A stretch of 39,300 nt of DNA from Faeciplasma sp900553675. Lineage in GTDB: Bacteria; Bacillota; Clostridia; Oscillospirales; Ruminococcaceae. Position numbers and translations under genes: made by a program. The notes beneath the pieces were generated by a model, which saw nothing but the letters and a program-made list of their open reading frames with translations, made no database searches and had not been told where the DNA came from. Shown piece after piece: positions 14,274 through 23,516 of this stretch. Within the stretch, counting starts at the first letter, position 1. Each line of letters begins with the position of its first letter. Location of the stretch: NCBI GenBank assembly GCA_958428235.1, contig CAUAFG010000024.1, positions 1 through 39,300 of the forward strand, read 5' to 3'.

Positions 14274-14365
14274 GGGTGTGGACCAACCACATTATAAGCA
14301 CCGAAAGTAAGCCTAAAAGCAGGAAACGGAAGCCAACAGCGAAGCGACATCTCTTGTGGCATCAT

Positions 14366-14396
14366 TTAAAAAAGACCCCGCAAAGGGGGTCTTTTT
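14366..14396 (-). terminator. Terminator of the ABC exporter operon
   Basis: AAAAAGACCCC/GGGGTCTTTTT (14369-14379 and 14386-14396) lies just after the stop of the minus-strand exporter gene. T-tracts exist on both strands, so it may work both ways. Confidence 0.85.
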
Positions 14397-14398
14397 CA

Positions 14399-16306
14399 CT
14401 ATTCAAGCTCAAACGCTCCGGTATACAGCTGATAATACTGTCCCTTTGCTGCAATCAGCTCATCATGGCTTCCGCGCTCTATGATTCTTCCGTGATCCAA
14501 AACAATTATGACATCGGAATTTTTGACCGTTGAAAGGCGGTGCGCAATGACAAATACTGTCCTTCCAATCATAAGAGCGTCCATGCCGCGCTGGACTATC
14601 GCTTCGGTTCGGGTATCTATCGAGCTTGTGGCTTCGTCTAAAATCATTACCGGCGGGTCGGCAACCGCAACCCTTGCTATCGAAAGCAGCTGGCGCTGTC
14701 CCTGCGAAAGATTTGCTCCGTTTTCGGTGAGCATGGTGTTGTAGCCGTCGGGAAGCCTTTCTATAAAGCTGTTTGCACCCGCAAGCTCTGCCGCCGCCAT
14801 ACACTCCTCGTCGCTGGCATCAAGCCTGCCGTAGCGGATGTTGTCCATAACCGTGCCGGTGAACAGGTTGGTGTCCTGCAAAACTATGCCCAAAGAGCGG
14901 CGCAGGTCGTCCTTTTTGATTTTGTTGATGTTAATGCCGTCGTACCTTATCTTGCCGTCGGCGATGTCGTAGAAGCGGTTTATAAGGTTGGTGATGGTGG
15001 TTTTGCCCGCTCCGGTCGCACCGACAAAGGCAACCTTTTGTCCCGGCTTTGCGTAAAGGGTGACGTTGTGCAGAACAGGCTTGTTCTCCTCGTACTCAAA
15101 ATCGACGTCGAAGAACCGCACATCGCCGGTCAGCGGGGCATATGTAACGCTTCCGTCCGCCGAGTGGGGGTGCTTCCATGCCCATTTTTCGGTTCTTTCG
15201 GGAGTTTCGGTGATGTTGCCGTTTTCGTTGTACTTGGCGTTTACAAGCTTAACATAGCCGTCGTCGACCTCGTGCGCTTCGTCCATCAGATCAAAGATTC
15301 GCTTTGTTCCCGCAAGACCCATAACAACAGCGTTTATCTGGTGGGAAACCTGATTGATGTTTCCGGTGAACTGCTTTGTCATGTTCAGGAAAGGTACAAC
15401 TATGCTTATCGAGAACGCCGCGCCCTTAATGCTCAGATTCGGAGCGCCGGTTATCAGGAATATTCCGCCGACGATTGCAATTATTACATACAGTATATTT
15501 CCTATATTATATAACAGAGGACCGAGAGAGTTGGCGTATTTGTTGGCGCGGTTGGCATCCTCAAACAAAGCATTATTAAGCTTGTCGAAGTCGGCTTCGG
15601 CTTCACTCTCGTGACAGAACACCTTTACAACCTTCTGTCCGTTCATAAGCTCCTCAGCATAGCCCTCGACCTTGCCGAGTGAAGTCTGCTGGCGTACAAA
15701 ATATCTCGACGAGCCGCCGCCTATCTTTCTTATAAACACCGTCATCAGGATTACTCCCACAACCACAACCGCCGTGAGGGGAACGCTGAAGTAAATCATA
15801 ATGCAGAACAGCGACAAAACGCTTGTGGCGCTCATAAGCATCTGCGGAAGGCTTTGGGATACCATCTGCCGCAGGGTGTCGATATCGTTGGTGTAGTGGC
15901 TCATAATGTCACCGTGGTCGTTGGTGTCGAAGTACTTTATGGGAAGCTTCTGCATGTTGGCAAACATCTTCTCACGGAGCTTTTTCAATGTTCCCTGAGT
16001 GATAACCGCCATCATCTGGGTAAAGGTAAAGTCGGCTATCAGGGAAAGAACGTAGAATATTACAAGTATTCCGACAAATCCGAGGATTCTGCTTGCCGCA
16101 GATTCCCATGTTGAGGTTCTGCTTTCCTCGATAATCTGGATTACGTTCTGCATAAAGATTGAGGGAATGCTGCGGACTACCGAGTTAAATATTATAAGAA
16201 TCAGCATAACCGGCATTAAAACAGGGTAAAAGCTGAAAATAAGCTTTATAAGACGTATCAGCAAGCCCTTTTTGTTCTTTACCGGCTCGCGGGTTTTATT
16301 GCTCAT
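14399..16306 (-). CDS. ABC exporter half-transporter with a canonical ATPase site
   Basis: A 635-residue protein with six membrane helices (about 15-335) followed by an ATPase domain (about 395-630). The ATPase motifs are complete: Walker A GATGAGKTT, signature NLSQGQRQL, Walker B VMILDEATSSID with the catalytic Glu, and the H-loop VIAHRLST. An extra stretch of about 45 residues (VDDGYVKLVNAKYNENGN and on) is inserted before the ATPase domain. It follows its partner gene with an 11-base overlap (ATGAGCAATAA) and has its own AAAAGGAGG site. The pair should form a heterodimeric multidrug, lipid or peptide exporter. The substrate is unknown. Confidence 0.92.
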   Translation of the reverse strand: MSNKTREPVKNKKGLLIRLIKLIFSFYPVLMPVMLILIIFNSVVRSIPSIFMQNVIQIIEESRTSTWESAASRILGFVGILVIFYVLSLIADFTFTQMMAVITQGTLKKLREKMFANMQKLPIKYFDTNDHGDIMSHYTNDIDTLRQMVSQSLPQMLMSATSVLSLFCIMIYFSVPLTAVVVVGVILMTVFIRKIGGGSSRYFVRQQTSLGKVEGYAEELMNGQKVVKVFCHESEAEADFDKLNNALFEDANRANKYANSLGPLLYNIGNILYVIIAIVGGIFLITGAPNLSIKGAAFSISIVVPFLNMTKQFTGNINQVSHQINAVVMGLAGTKRIFDLMDEAHEVDDGYVKLVNAKYNENGNITETPERTEKWAWKHPHSADGSVTYAPLTGDVRFFDVDFEYEENKPVLHNVTLYAKPGQKVAFVGATGAGKTTITNLINRFYDIADGKIRYDGININKIKKDDLRRSLGIVLQDTNLFTGTVMDNIRYGRLDASDEECMAAAELAGANSFIERLPDGYNTMLTENGANLSQGQRQLLSIARVAVADPPVMILDEATSSIDTRTEAIVQRGMDALMIGRTVFVIAHRLSTVKNSDVIIVLDHGRIIERGSHDELIAAKGQYYQLYTGAFELE

Positions 16307-18077
16307 TTGCTCTTACCTCCTTTTGCGATGCAATCATTCCTTCATCCGAGGAAGCCTTATTCTGCGATACATATATCTCGCGGTAAATCTCGCTGGATTT
16401 AAGCAGCTCGGAATGAGTTCCGACCGCCGCGATCCTGCCCGAATCCATAATGATTATCCTGTCCGCGTCCTCGATGGAAGCCGTTCTCTGGGCTATAATT
16501 ATCTTGGTGGTTTCGGGGATGTATGTGCGCATGGCTGCGCGGATCTTCGCGTCGGTTCTGGTGTCGACTGCGCTGGTGGAATCGTCTAAAATAAGTATCT
16601 TGGGCTTTTTCAACAGCGCGCGCGCTATGCAAAGACGCTGCTTTTGTCCGCCTGAGACGTTCGAGCCGCCCTGCTCAATGTAGGTGTCGTACTTGTCAGG
16701 GAATCCCTCGATAAACTCGTCTGCACAGGCAAGCTTGCAGGCGGTGATGATTTCCTCGTCGGTTGCCTCCTTGTTGCCCCACATTAAATTTTCCTTGATG
16801 GTTCCGGAGAACAAAAGGTTCTTCTGCAAAACCACGGCAACGGTGTTTCTCAGGGTGTCAAGGTCGTATTCCATAACGTTTCTGCCGCCGACCCTTACTT
16901 CACCCTCGGTGGCGTCGTAAAGCCTTGAAATAAGCTGAATTAATGATGACTTGCCCGAGCCGGTTCCACCGATTATACCTATAGTCTCGCCCGACCTGAT
17001 GTGCAAATCGATATCCTCAAGAGAGTTCTTTTTAGCCTTTTTAGAATACTTAAACGAAACGTTGTTGAAATCGATAGAGCCGTCTGCAACCTCGAAAACG
17101 GGGTTTTCGGGATTTGTCAGCGTTGCTTCTTCACTTAAAACCTCGCATACACGCTTTGCCGATTCGTCCGCCATGGTTATCATAACAAAGATCATCGAAA
17201 GCATCATAAGGCTGTTGAGCATCATAAAGCTGTAGGTGAGCATTGCTGAAAGCTGTCCGACATCGAAATCAAGCCCGCGGCTGGTTATTATCGTGTAGGA
17301 GCCGAAGGTCAGGGTGAACACCATAACCGCATACAGGCAGAACTGCATTAATGGACCATTTATCGCGACGATTCTCTCCGCAACGGTGAAGTCGCGGCAG
17401 ACGTCCTCGGCAGCAGTGTTGAACTTTTGCTGCTCGTAATCCTCACGGACAAAGGATTTTACAACGCGGATGCCCTTGATGTTTTCCTGAATCGAGCTGT
17501 TAAGGTTGTCGTATTTCTTAAACACCCTGCGGAAGCGGGGCATAGCCTTGCGTGATACCAAAAACAGTCCCACGCCCAGAACAGGAACGACAAACACAAA
17601 TATCCAAGCCATTTTTCCGCCCATGATAAACGCCATGATAAAGGCAAATATCAGCATAAGAGGGGAGCGGATAGCGGTTCTTATTATCATCATGTAGGCA
17701 TTCTGGATGTTGCTGATGTCGGTTGTAAACCTTGTTACAAGTGATGAGGTTGTAAACTTGTCGATGTTTTCAAAGGAAAAGCTTTGAATCTTTGAAAACA
17801 TATCATGACGAAGGTTTTTGGCAAGTCCGCAGGAAGCCTCGGAGCAGGTGAACGCCGCCACCGTTCCGCATATAAGCGAAAGGATTGCCATAATTGCAAG
17901 CAGGATTCCCGATTTTACTATGGAGTCCATTGTTCCGCCGTCCCTGATGGTGTTTACAAGGTCGGCAATAATAAAGGGAATAATGCAGTCTAAAATAACC
18001 TCCAGAACAACGAAGAACGGAGTTATTATCGCGGGCTTTTTATATTCCCTTATGCTTTTTGCTAACATTTTCAACAT
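16296..18077 (-). CDS. ABC exporter half-transporter with a degenerate ATPase site
   Basis: A 593-residue protein with a six-helix membrane domain (about 1-310) and an ATPase domain (about 345-575). Walker A GGTGSGKSS and signature VSGGQKQRL are normal. Walker B reads ILILDDSTSAVD, with Asp where the catalytic Glu should be, and the H-loop reads IIAQRTAS, with Gln in place of His. This is the non-hydrolysing half known from TM287/288- and LmrCD-type heterodimers. The frame is open to 18224, but those residues come from the palindromic repeat. AAGGAGAG before ATG 18077 fixes the start. Confidence 0.92.
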   Translation of the reverse strand: MLKMLAKSIREYKKPAIITPFFVVLEVILDCIIPFIIADLVNTIRDGGTMDSIVKSGILLAIMAILSLICGTVAAFTCSEASCGLAKNLRHDMFSKIQSFSFENIDKFTTSSLVTRFTTDISNIQNAYMMIIRTAIRSPLMLIFAFIMAFIMGGKMAWIFVFVVPVLGVGLFLVSRKAMPRFRRVFKKYDNLNSSIQENIKGIRVVKSFVREDYEQQKFNTAAEDVCRDFTVAERIVAINGPLMQFCLYAVMVFTLTFGSYTIITSRGLDFDVGQLSAMLTYSFMMLNSLMMLSMIFVMITMADESAKRVCEVLSEEATLTNPENPVFEVADGSIDFNNVSFKYSKKAKKNSLEDIDLHIRSGETIGIIGGTGSGKSSLIQLISRLYDATEGEVRVGGRNVMEYDLDTLRNTVAVVLQKNLLFSGTIKENLMWGNKEATDEEIITACKLACADEFIEGFPDKYDTYIEQGGSNVSGGQKQRLCIARALLKKPKILILDDSTSAVDTRTDAKIRAAMRTYIPETTKIIIAQRTASIEDADRIIIMDSGRIAAVGTHSELLKSSEIYREIYVSQNKASSDEGMIASQKEVRANEQ

Positions 18078-18145
18078 TTCTGATGACTTTCTCTCCTTTT
18101 TTGATTGATGACTGTTGTGAAATTTGCGGTTAAATAGCAAACTAT

Positions 18146-18478
18146 TTTTCAAAAACAAAAAATTAAAAAGCTTTCCGCCCACCCTTTCTCGAAAGGGCGG
18201 CAGGGTCTTGGGACAGCGCCCCAAGTCGCGCTCCGCAGAGCGCGAAACTCCCTGCGCAAGCGAAACGCAGGATGGGGAGAAGCATTAATTTCGGTCTGCG
18301 CCCGAAATAAATGCAAACAGTCCAGTGGACTGTTTTTACGTGGGGAGACGGTAGGCGAAGCCTAACGCTACCCTCAGTCGGGGGTCTCCCTATTGACGTA
18401 CGAAGTGCGTCAATGACTGCACAAACCCGTTTCCATATCAAACTCAGATATGCAATCAAGCCCGTCCCGAATATCAAT
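18146..18478 (+). repeat. Dispersed multi-hairpin palindromic repeat, copy 2
   Basis: Same order of hairpins as copy 1 with altered but still paired arms: CCCTTTC/GAAAGGG, GCGCTC/GAGCGC, AAACAGTCC/GGACTGTTT and TTGACGTA/TGCGTCAA. Two extra hairpins are inserted (a GCATTAATTTCGG type, and GGTAGGCG/CGCTACC). It lies between the divergent ABC exporter and GtrA genes. The AT-rich ends (CAAAAACAAAAAATTAAAAAG and CAGATATGCAA) match copies 4 and 1. A 10-base word TAGCAAACTA flanks it in inverted orientation (18135 and 18498). Confidence 0.9.
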
Positions 18479-18604
18479 TCTTATAGCTATTATGAATTAG
18501 TTTGCTAATTTAATTAATTATTTAATTTACTCCTATTTTACCGCTATAAAATTTTAATGTCAATAGATTATCAGCATTTTTGTACACTTTTTAAAAAAAC
18601 ATAC

Positions 18605-18633
18605 TTGTATTATGAAGAAAAATATGTCATAAT
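18605..18633 (+). promoter_or_regulatory. Probable promoter of the GtrA gene
   Basis: TTGTAT (18605-18610), a 17-base spacer and CATAAT (18628-18633), about 38 bases before the TTG start. It is moderately close to the consensus. Confidence 0.45.
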
Positions 18634-18670
18634 AATCTCAGTGAAAATATAGAAAGGAAAGTCCTTAGCA

Positions 18671-19120
18671 TTGTCTCAAAAAAATAAATCACTATCCGAG
18701 CTTATCAAAAAGCTTGCCGAAGCAAAATCGGTGAAATACCTTATTTCCTCGGTGATATGCTTTGTCATCGATTACACGATTCTTTTGCTTCTCGAAAAAC
18801 TGTTCAAAGGCTTGGGCTTCACGCTTGCCATGGAAGCGGCGGCGGTGATATCCTTTGCCATAAGCTCGCAGGTAAATTTCCACATCAACCGACTTTGGGT
18901 GTTCAAATCAAACAAAAACGTTTTAGCCGAAATGGGCGGATATTACAGCCTGGCGTTAGTCAGCTTTTCAATAAGGACGTTTGTTCTGATGGAGCTGTTT
19001 GTCCGCGTTATAAAGCTTCCAGTATGGATAGCTAAGCCGATTGCCGAGGTCGCTATATTTGTTGTAAACTACTTTGTTCAGAAAAAAATCATCTTTAAAA
19101 AGAAGGAGAAAACGCAATGA
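18671..19120 (+). CDS. GtrA-family membrane protein
   Basis: A 149-residue protein with four membrane helices. The family hallmark KYLISSVICFVIDYTILLLL is at about residues 17-37, followed by SFAISSQVNFHINRLWVFKS and a C-terminal VNYFVQKKIIFKKK. GtrA proteins are thought to move lipid-linked sugars across the membrane for surface polysaccharides or teichoic acids. It begins with TTG at 18671 after GAAAGGAAAG. Its stop overlaps the start of the nucleotidyltransferase gene (ATGA), so the two are translationally coupled. Confidence 0.85.
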   Translation: MSQKNKSLSELIKKLAEAKSVKYLISSVICFVIDYTILLLLEKLFKGLGFTLAMEAAAVISFAISSQVNFHINRLWVFKSNKNVLAEMGGYYSLALVSFSIRTFVLMELFVRVIKLPVWIAKPIAEVAIFVVNYFVQKKIIFKKKEKTQ

Positions 19121-19998
19121 AACCAACCTTACTTATTTTAGCCGCAGGACTTGGCTCGCGCTTCGGCGGGGACAAGCAGGTCTCCCATGTGGGTCCTAAC
19201 GGCGAGCTTTTAATGGAATATTCAATTCACGACGCTATTAAGGCAGGCTTTAAAAAGGTAGTTTTTGTACTTAAGGAGAATATGATAGCAACCGTAAAAT
19301 CCTCTGTCGGCGAAAAGTTTAAGGACAGGGTAGAGCTTGAATACGCCGTTCAGGATTTTTCAAGCCTTCCTGCGTTCTATAAAGTCCCCGAAGACAGGGT
19401 AAAGCCGTTCGGAACTGTTCACGCGGTTTTGTGTGCAAAGAAGTATCTTACCGACCCGTTTGTAACCGTCAATGCCGACGATTACTACGGCGCTGAGTGC
19501 TTTAACATCATGCGGGATTATCTTGAATCTCTTAAAAACGGCTCCGAAGCCGCAATGGTGACATATATACTTAAAAACACCGTCAGCGAAAACGGCTCGG
19601 TAACAAGGGGAATCTGCACAACCGAAAACGGCAGGCTTACACGGGTGGACGAAACCGGCGGCATAGCTCCCGAAAACGGCAGGATAGTCAGCGCAAAAGG
19701 CGAGGTTGACCCCGATTCCGAGGTGTCAATGAACTTCTGGGGCTTCCATCCCGACACATTAAAGATTATGGATGATTATTTCAACGACTTTTTAAAAGCC
19801 CTCACCCCCGACATGCTCAAGGCGGAGTGCCTTCTGCCGATAATGGTAAATGACCTTTTGGCACAGAATAAGCTGACAGTATTTGCTTCACCTTCGCACG
19901 ATGTATGGTTTGGCATGACTAACCGCGCCGATAAGGAGGATGTTGAGGCGAAGCTGGCTAAGCTTCATGACATGGGAGTTTATCCTGATAGGCTGTGA
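19117..19998 (+). CDS. Nucleotidyltransferase (sugar-phosphate type)
   Basis: A 293-residue protein starting with the NTP-binding signature LLILAAGLGSRFGGDKQ, the variant G-X-G-T/S-R-F loop of nucleotidylyltransferases. It continues with VTVNADDYYGAE, whose Asp pair would bind the metal. Such enzymes activate a sugar or polyol phosphate by joining it to a nucleotide. The substrate is not clear, as it is not a close match to GlmU, GalU or IspD. Coupling to GtrA suggests supply of a nucleotide-activated head group for a cell-surface glycan. AAGGAG lies upstream. The palindromic repeat copy 3 follows. Confidence 0.8.
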   Translation: MKPTLLILAAGLGSRFGGDKQVSHVGPNGELLMEYSIHDAIKAGFKKVVFVLKENMIATVKSSVGEKFKDRVELEYAVQDFSSLPAFYKVPEDRVKPFGTVHAVLCAKKYLTDPFVTVNADDYYGAECFNIMRDYLESLKNGSEAAMVTYILKNTVSENGSVTRGICTTENGRLTRVDETGGIAPENGRIVSAKGEVDPDSEVSMNFWGFHPDTLKIMDDYFNDFLKALTPDMLKAECLLPIMVNDLLAQNKLTVFASPSHDVWFGMTNRADKEDVEAKLAKLHDMGVYPDRL

Positions 19999-20063
19999 TG
20001 TTACTTATTTGAGATGTTGAATAAGAAACTATCATATATAGGTTTGTTCTGAACTACTACATT

Positions 20064-20290
20064 GTGCAGTCATGGACGCACTCTGTGCGCCCATAGGAGG
20101 ACCCCCGGCTGAGGGTAGCGTTAGGCTTCGCCTACCGTCTCCCACGAAAAAACAGTCCACCGGACTGTTTTTTCTCCCACTCCTGCGCTTCGCTCTGCTG
20201 GGGATTTCGCGCTCTGCGGAGCGCGCCGAGGGCTCTGCCCCTCGACCATGCCGCCCTTTCGAGAAAGGGCGGGCGGAAAGCTTTTATGTC
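20064..20290 (-). repeat. Dispersed multi-hairpin palindromic repeat, copy 3
   Basis: Inverted relative to copies 1, 2 and 4. It begins GTGCAGTCATGGACGCAC, contains AAAACAGTCC/GGACTGTTTT, GCGCTC/GAGCGC and GGGTAGCG/CGCCTACC segments, and ends with CCGCCCTTTC/GAAAGGGCGG. It lies between the convergent nucleotidyltransferase and gyrA genes. Confidence 0.9.
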
Positions 20291-20323
20291 TTTGGCAGGG
20301 CAATACAAATAGTTTTTTAAATA

Positions 20324-20362
20324 AAATAACTGCAAGAATCAACTCCTTGCAGTTATTTTTAT
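20324..20362. terminator. Terminator of gyrA (both directions)
   Basis: AAATAACTGCAAG pairs with CTTGCAGTTATTT, with A/T tracts on both sides. It ends the minus-strand gyrase operon 24 bases after the gyrA stop, and could also stop plus-strand transcripts. Confidence 0.85.
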
Positions 20363-20385
20363 TTTACTTATTACAATTAGTAATA

Positions 20386-22977
20386 TTATTCTTCGCTCTC
20401 AGCGTCCGAATTATCTTCCGCCTCTTCCTCATCATCAGATTCGGCGTCGTCTGTTATAACTTCTGCCGCTTCCTCGCGGGCTTCTTCTTCGGCTATTGCC
20501 TTAAGCTCATCCTCGGAAAGCTGCTCGACCTCTTCGATTTCGGCGTCTTCGTCATGAGTGGCTGTCGTAAATGCGGCAACCAGTCTGTCGGGAGCATTCT
20601 TGGTCTTCATAATGGTAACTCCGCCTGAGTATCTGCCCATCATGCTGATATCGGATGCGCGCACCCTGATAATAATGCCGTCGTTCGAGATAAGAATAAC
20701 GTCCTCGTCGTCCTTAACAACCCTTATTCCGCAGACTCTGCCCTTCTGCTCATTTACCTTATAGTTGAGCATGCCAAAGCCTCCTCTGCGCTGTGAGCGG
20801 TAGCTATCAAGGCTTACACGTCTGCCAAAGCCCTTGTCGGTGACGGTAAGAACGCTTGCGCCCTCGCTGAGTGCCTGCAACGAAACAACCTCATCGTCGC
20901 CCCTCAGCTTAATTGCCTTGACGCCGTGAGCCGAGCGGGACATCGCCCTGAGCTGGTTTTCGTCAAACCTTATAACCATGCCGTTCTTAGTGGCAACCAT
21001 AAGCTCGCTCGAACCGTCGGTCATCAGAACGCCCCTGATTTCGTCGCCCTCGTCAAGACCTATTGCAATGAGTCCGGCTTTTCTTACGTTCTGATACTTG
21101 GAAAGGTGGGTTCTCTTTATCTTGCCGTTCTTGGTCACCATAGTGACATACTTATCGTCCGAGAAGTCCTCACAGTGGATCATTGCGGCGATCTTATCCT
21201 CACCCGGCGTAAGCGGCAGGACATTTACAATGTTGGTTCCCCTTGAAGCCTTAGAGCCTTCCGCCAGCTCGAAGCATTTAAGCTTGAACATTATGCCCTT
21301 GTCGGTTATGAACAGTATATTGTCGTGAGTTGAGCATACCAGCATTTCGGAGACAAAGTCCTCCTCGCGCTGCTTCATGCCGTTAACGCCTCTGCCGCCG
21401 CGCTTTTGGACGGCGTATTCCGAGGAGCTTGTGCGCTTTATGTAGCCGTTGTTTGTAAGGGCTACAACGTTTGTATCCTCGGGGATAAGGTCTTCTATAT
21501 CAACCTCGCCGCTGATTGACTGAATTTCAGTGCGGCGTTCGTCGTTGAACTTATCCTTGATTTCCTCAATTTCCTTGATGATGACCTCTAAAACTCTTTC
21601 GTGCCTGTTTAAAATGTCTTCAAGATCCTTAATTTTAGCTTCCAAAGCGTCCAGTTCGTCAAATATTTTCTGTCTTTCAAGACCTGTCAGCTGGATAAGG
21701 CGCATATTTGAAATGTATTCAGCCTGAATCTCGCTGATATTAAATCTCTCGATAAGCGCAGCCTTAGCTTCGGCAGGGGTCTTTTTTGAGCGGATTAAAT
21801 TAATAACCTCGTCGATAAAGTCAAGAGCTATAACAAGACCCTGTAAAATATGCTCGCGCTCTCTTGCCTTTTTAAGGTCGAACTTGGTGCGGCGGGTTAC
21901 TACTTCTACTTGGAAATCAAGGTATTCTTCCAGAATCTGCTTTAAGGTGAGAACCTTTGGAACGCCGTTTACAAGTGCAAGCATGATAACGCCGACGGTG
22001 TCCTGAAGCTGAGTGTAGCTGAACAGCTTGTTTAAGATTATCTGCGGATTAGCGTCCTTTTTAAGCTCGATAACTATTCTCATGCCGCTGCGGTCGGATT
22101 CGTCGCGCAGGGCGTGGATACCGTCAACTCTCTTGTCCTTGACAAGCTGTGAGATGGATTCAAGCAGCCTTGCCTTGTTCACCATGTAAGGGATTTCGGT
22201 GACGATTATAGCGTTTCTGCCGTCAACCTCTTCGATATTTGTCTTTGAACGAAGGGTTATCTTTGCTCTGCCGGTGGCGTAAGCTGCCCTTATGCCGGCT
22301 CTGCCCATTATGATGCCGCCGGTGGGAAAGTCGGGTCCCTTTATTTTCTCCATCAGCTCGTCAAGCGTGCAGTCGGGATTTTCGGCAACCAGCTTAACGC
22401 CCTCTATAACCTCGCCCAGATTGTGCGGCGGGATATTTGTAGCCATACCTACGGCTATACCAACCGAGCCGTTTACCAGAATATTTGGAAAACGTGAGGG
22501 AAGTACTACAGGCTCTTTCAATCTGTCGTCGAAGTTGGTGGTAAATTCAACCGTATCCTTGTCGATATCGGTGAGCATATTCAGAGCCATCTTTGCCATA
22601 CGCGATTCGGTATAACGGTAAGCCGCCGGAGGGTCGCCGTCGATCGAACCAAAGTTTCCATGACCGTCAACAAGCGGGTATCTTAATGAAAAGCTCTGTG
22701 CAAGTCTTACAAGTGCATCGTAAACCGAGGAGTCGCCGTGGGGGTGATAACGTCCCAGACAGTCGCCGACGGTAGTCGCGCACTTTAAATATTTCTTATC
22801 GGGGGCTAAGCCATCCTCATACATGGTGTAAAGAATACGCCGGTGAACGGGCTTTAAGCCGTCTCTAACATCAGGCAGCGCGCGCTGAATTATTACCGAC
22901 ATTGAATATGCCAAGAACGAGGATCTCATCTCGTCGTTAAGCTCTGTCAGTTTTACTTTTTTATCCTGTGCGAACAA
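20386..22977 (-). CDS. gyrA: DNA gyrase subunit A
   Basis: An 863-residue protein. It cuts and rejoins DNA in the A2B2 gyrase that introduces negative supercoils. Early motifs are SVIIQRALPDVRDGLKPVHR and YHPHGDSSVYDAL. The Ser and Asp at the quinolone positions (E. coli 83 and 87) are the sensitive type. The catalytic tyrosine is in AAYRYTESRM. The GyrA box QKRGGRG lies in the C-terminal beta-pinwheel, followed by a long acidic tail (about 45 residues, many Glu/Asp). The start is TTG 22977, the usual place for the family, with only a weak GAAAGAG site. Confidence 0.97.
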   Translation of the reverse strand: MFAQDKKVKLTELNDEMRSSFLAYSMSVIIQRALPDVRDGLKPVHRRILYTMYEDGLAPDKKYLKCATTVGDCLGRYHPHGDSSVYDALVRLAQSFSLRYPLVDGHGNFGSIDGDPPAAYRYTESRMAKMALNMLTDIDKDTVEFTTNFDDRLKEPVVLPSRFPNILVNGSVGIAVGMATNIPPHNLGEVIEGVKLVAENPDCTLDELMEKIKGPDFPTGGIIMGRAGIRAAYATGRAKITLRSKTNIEEVDGRNAIIVTEIPYMVNKARLLESISQLVKDKRVDGIHALRDESDRSGMRIVIELKKDANPQIILNKLFSYTQLQDTVGVIMLALVNGVPKVLTLKQILEEYLDFQVEVVTRRTKFDLKKAREREHILQGLVIALDFIDEVINLIRSKKTPAEAKAALIERFNISEIQAEYISNMRLIQLTGLERQKIFDELDALEAKIKDLEDILNRHERVLEVIIKEIEEIKDKFNDERRTEIQSISGEVDIEDLIPEDTNVVALTNNGYIKRTSSSEYAVQKRGGRGVNGMKQREEDFVSEMLVCSTHDNILFITDKGIMFKLKCFELAEGSKASRGTNIVNVLPLTPGEDKIAAMIHCEDFSDDKYVTMVTKNGKIKRTHLSKYQNVRKAGLIAIGLDEGDEIRGVLMTDGSSELMVATKNGMVIRFDENQLRAMSRSAHGVKAIKLRGDDEVVSLQALSEGASVLTVTDKGFGRRVSLDSYRSQRRGGFGMLNYKVNEQKGRVCGIRVVKDDEDVILISNDGIIIRVRASDISMMGRYSGGVTIMKTKNAPDRLVAAFTTATHDEDAEIEEVEQLSEDELKAIAEEEAREEAAEVITDDAESDDEEEAEDNSDAESEE

Positions 22978-22997
22978 ATATAATCACGCTCTTTCGT

Positions 22998-23504
22998 TTA
23001 TTTTTTGCTGATTTTTTCTATCAATTCCGAAACCGCCCTGCTGTCGGCTTCGCTTAAACAAGCTTTCGGGATAACGCAGAAGGTGTTTTTGGAGTACAGA
23101 CCATAATATTTTTCTCTGTCGCAAGCCCAAAGGCTTTTTTCTGCAAGAGATGTAACGTCGGGTTCTGCGCTCTGCATTCCCGCAACGCTGTATTTATCAT
23201 CATATATCTTGAAAATGTATTTCCTGCCGTCGATATCGTCTAAAGTGGTTTCAACGCTTTTTATCTGCCTTATCGGCGTTATAAACGACATTACTATCAT
23301 AAACACCGATATTGCAAGGCATATCCAGCCCACACCGTAATCAGGCTGAAGCACTATCTGCTGAATGAATAAAAGCGATAAAATTCCGAATATAATGCAG
23401 TCGATAATAATTCTTTTTTTGGATATGCTTTTGATATATTCGCGATACCCCGCCAGCCAGCATTCGCGGTCGCAGGTAAATTCCAAACTGTATTTTTCGT
23501 CCAT
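22998..23504 (-). CDS. YcxB-like membrane protein
   Basis: A 168-residue protein with two closely spaced membrane helices (about 32-50 and 58-78) and a cytoplasmic domain resembling the YcxB-like family (IFKIYDDKYSVAG ... EKSLWACDREKYYGLYSKN). The final stretch reads CVIPKACLSEADSRAVSELI, which matches the YcxB end 'IPKRAF' in form. The function is unknown. AAAGGATTAAGATT before the ATG serves as ribosome site. It is wedged between gyrB and gyrA (12 and 20 bases), so it is surely co-transcribed with the gyrase genes. Confidence 0.7.
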   Translation of the reverse strand: MDEKYSLEFTCDRECWLAGYREYIKSISKKRIIIDCIIFGILSLLFIQQIVLQPDYGVGWICLAISVFMIVMSFITPIRQIKSVETTLDDIDGRKYIFKIYDDKYSVAGMQSAEPDVTSLAEKSLWACDREKYYGLYSKNTFCVIPKACLSEADSRAVSELIEKISKK

Positions 23505-23516
23505 AATCTTAATCCT

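Noticed and set aside
18078..18224. Longer N-terminus for the second ABC exporter gene
   Set aside because: These 49 codons start inside repeat copy 2. A good ribosome site precedes ATG 18077.
18163..18477. Frames in the palindromic repeats that share a word like APIGRPP...KTVH.TV..LRFA (also at 9280, 20072, 25561 and 38447)
   Set aside because: The similarity comes from the repeat DNA itself. Frames occur on both strands, begin and end at different places, and lack ribosome sites.
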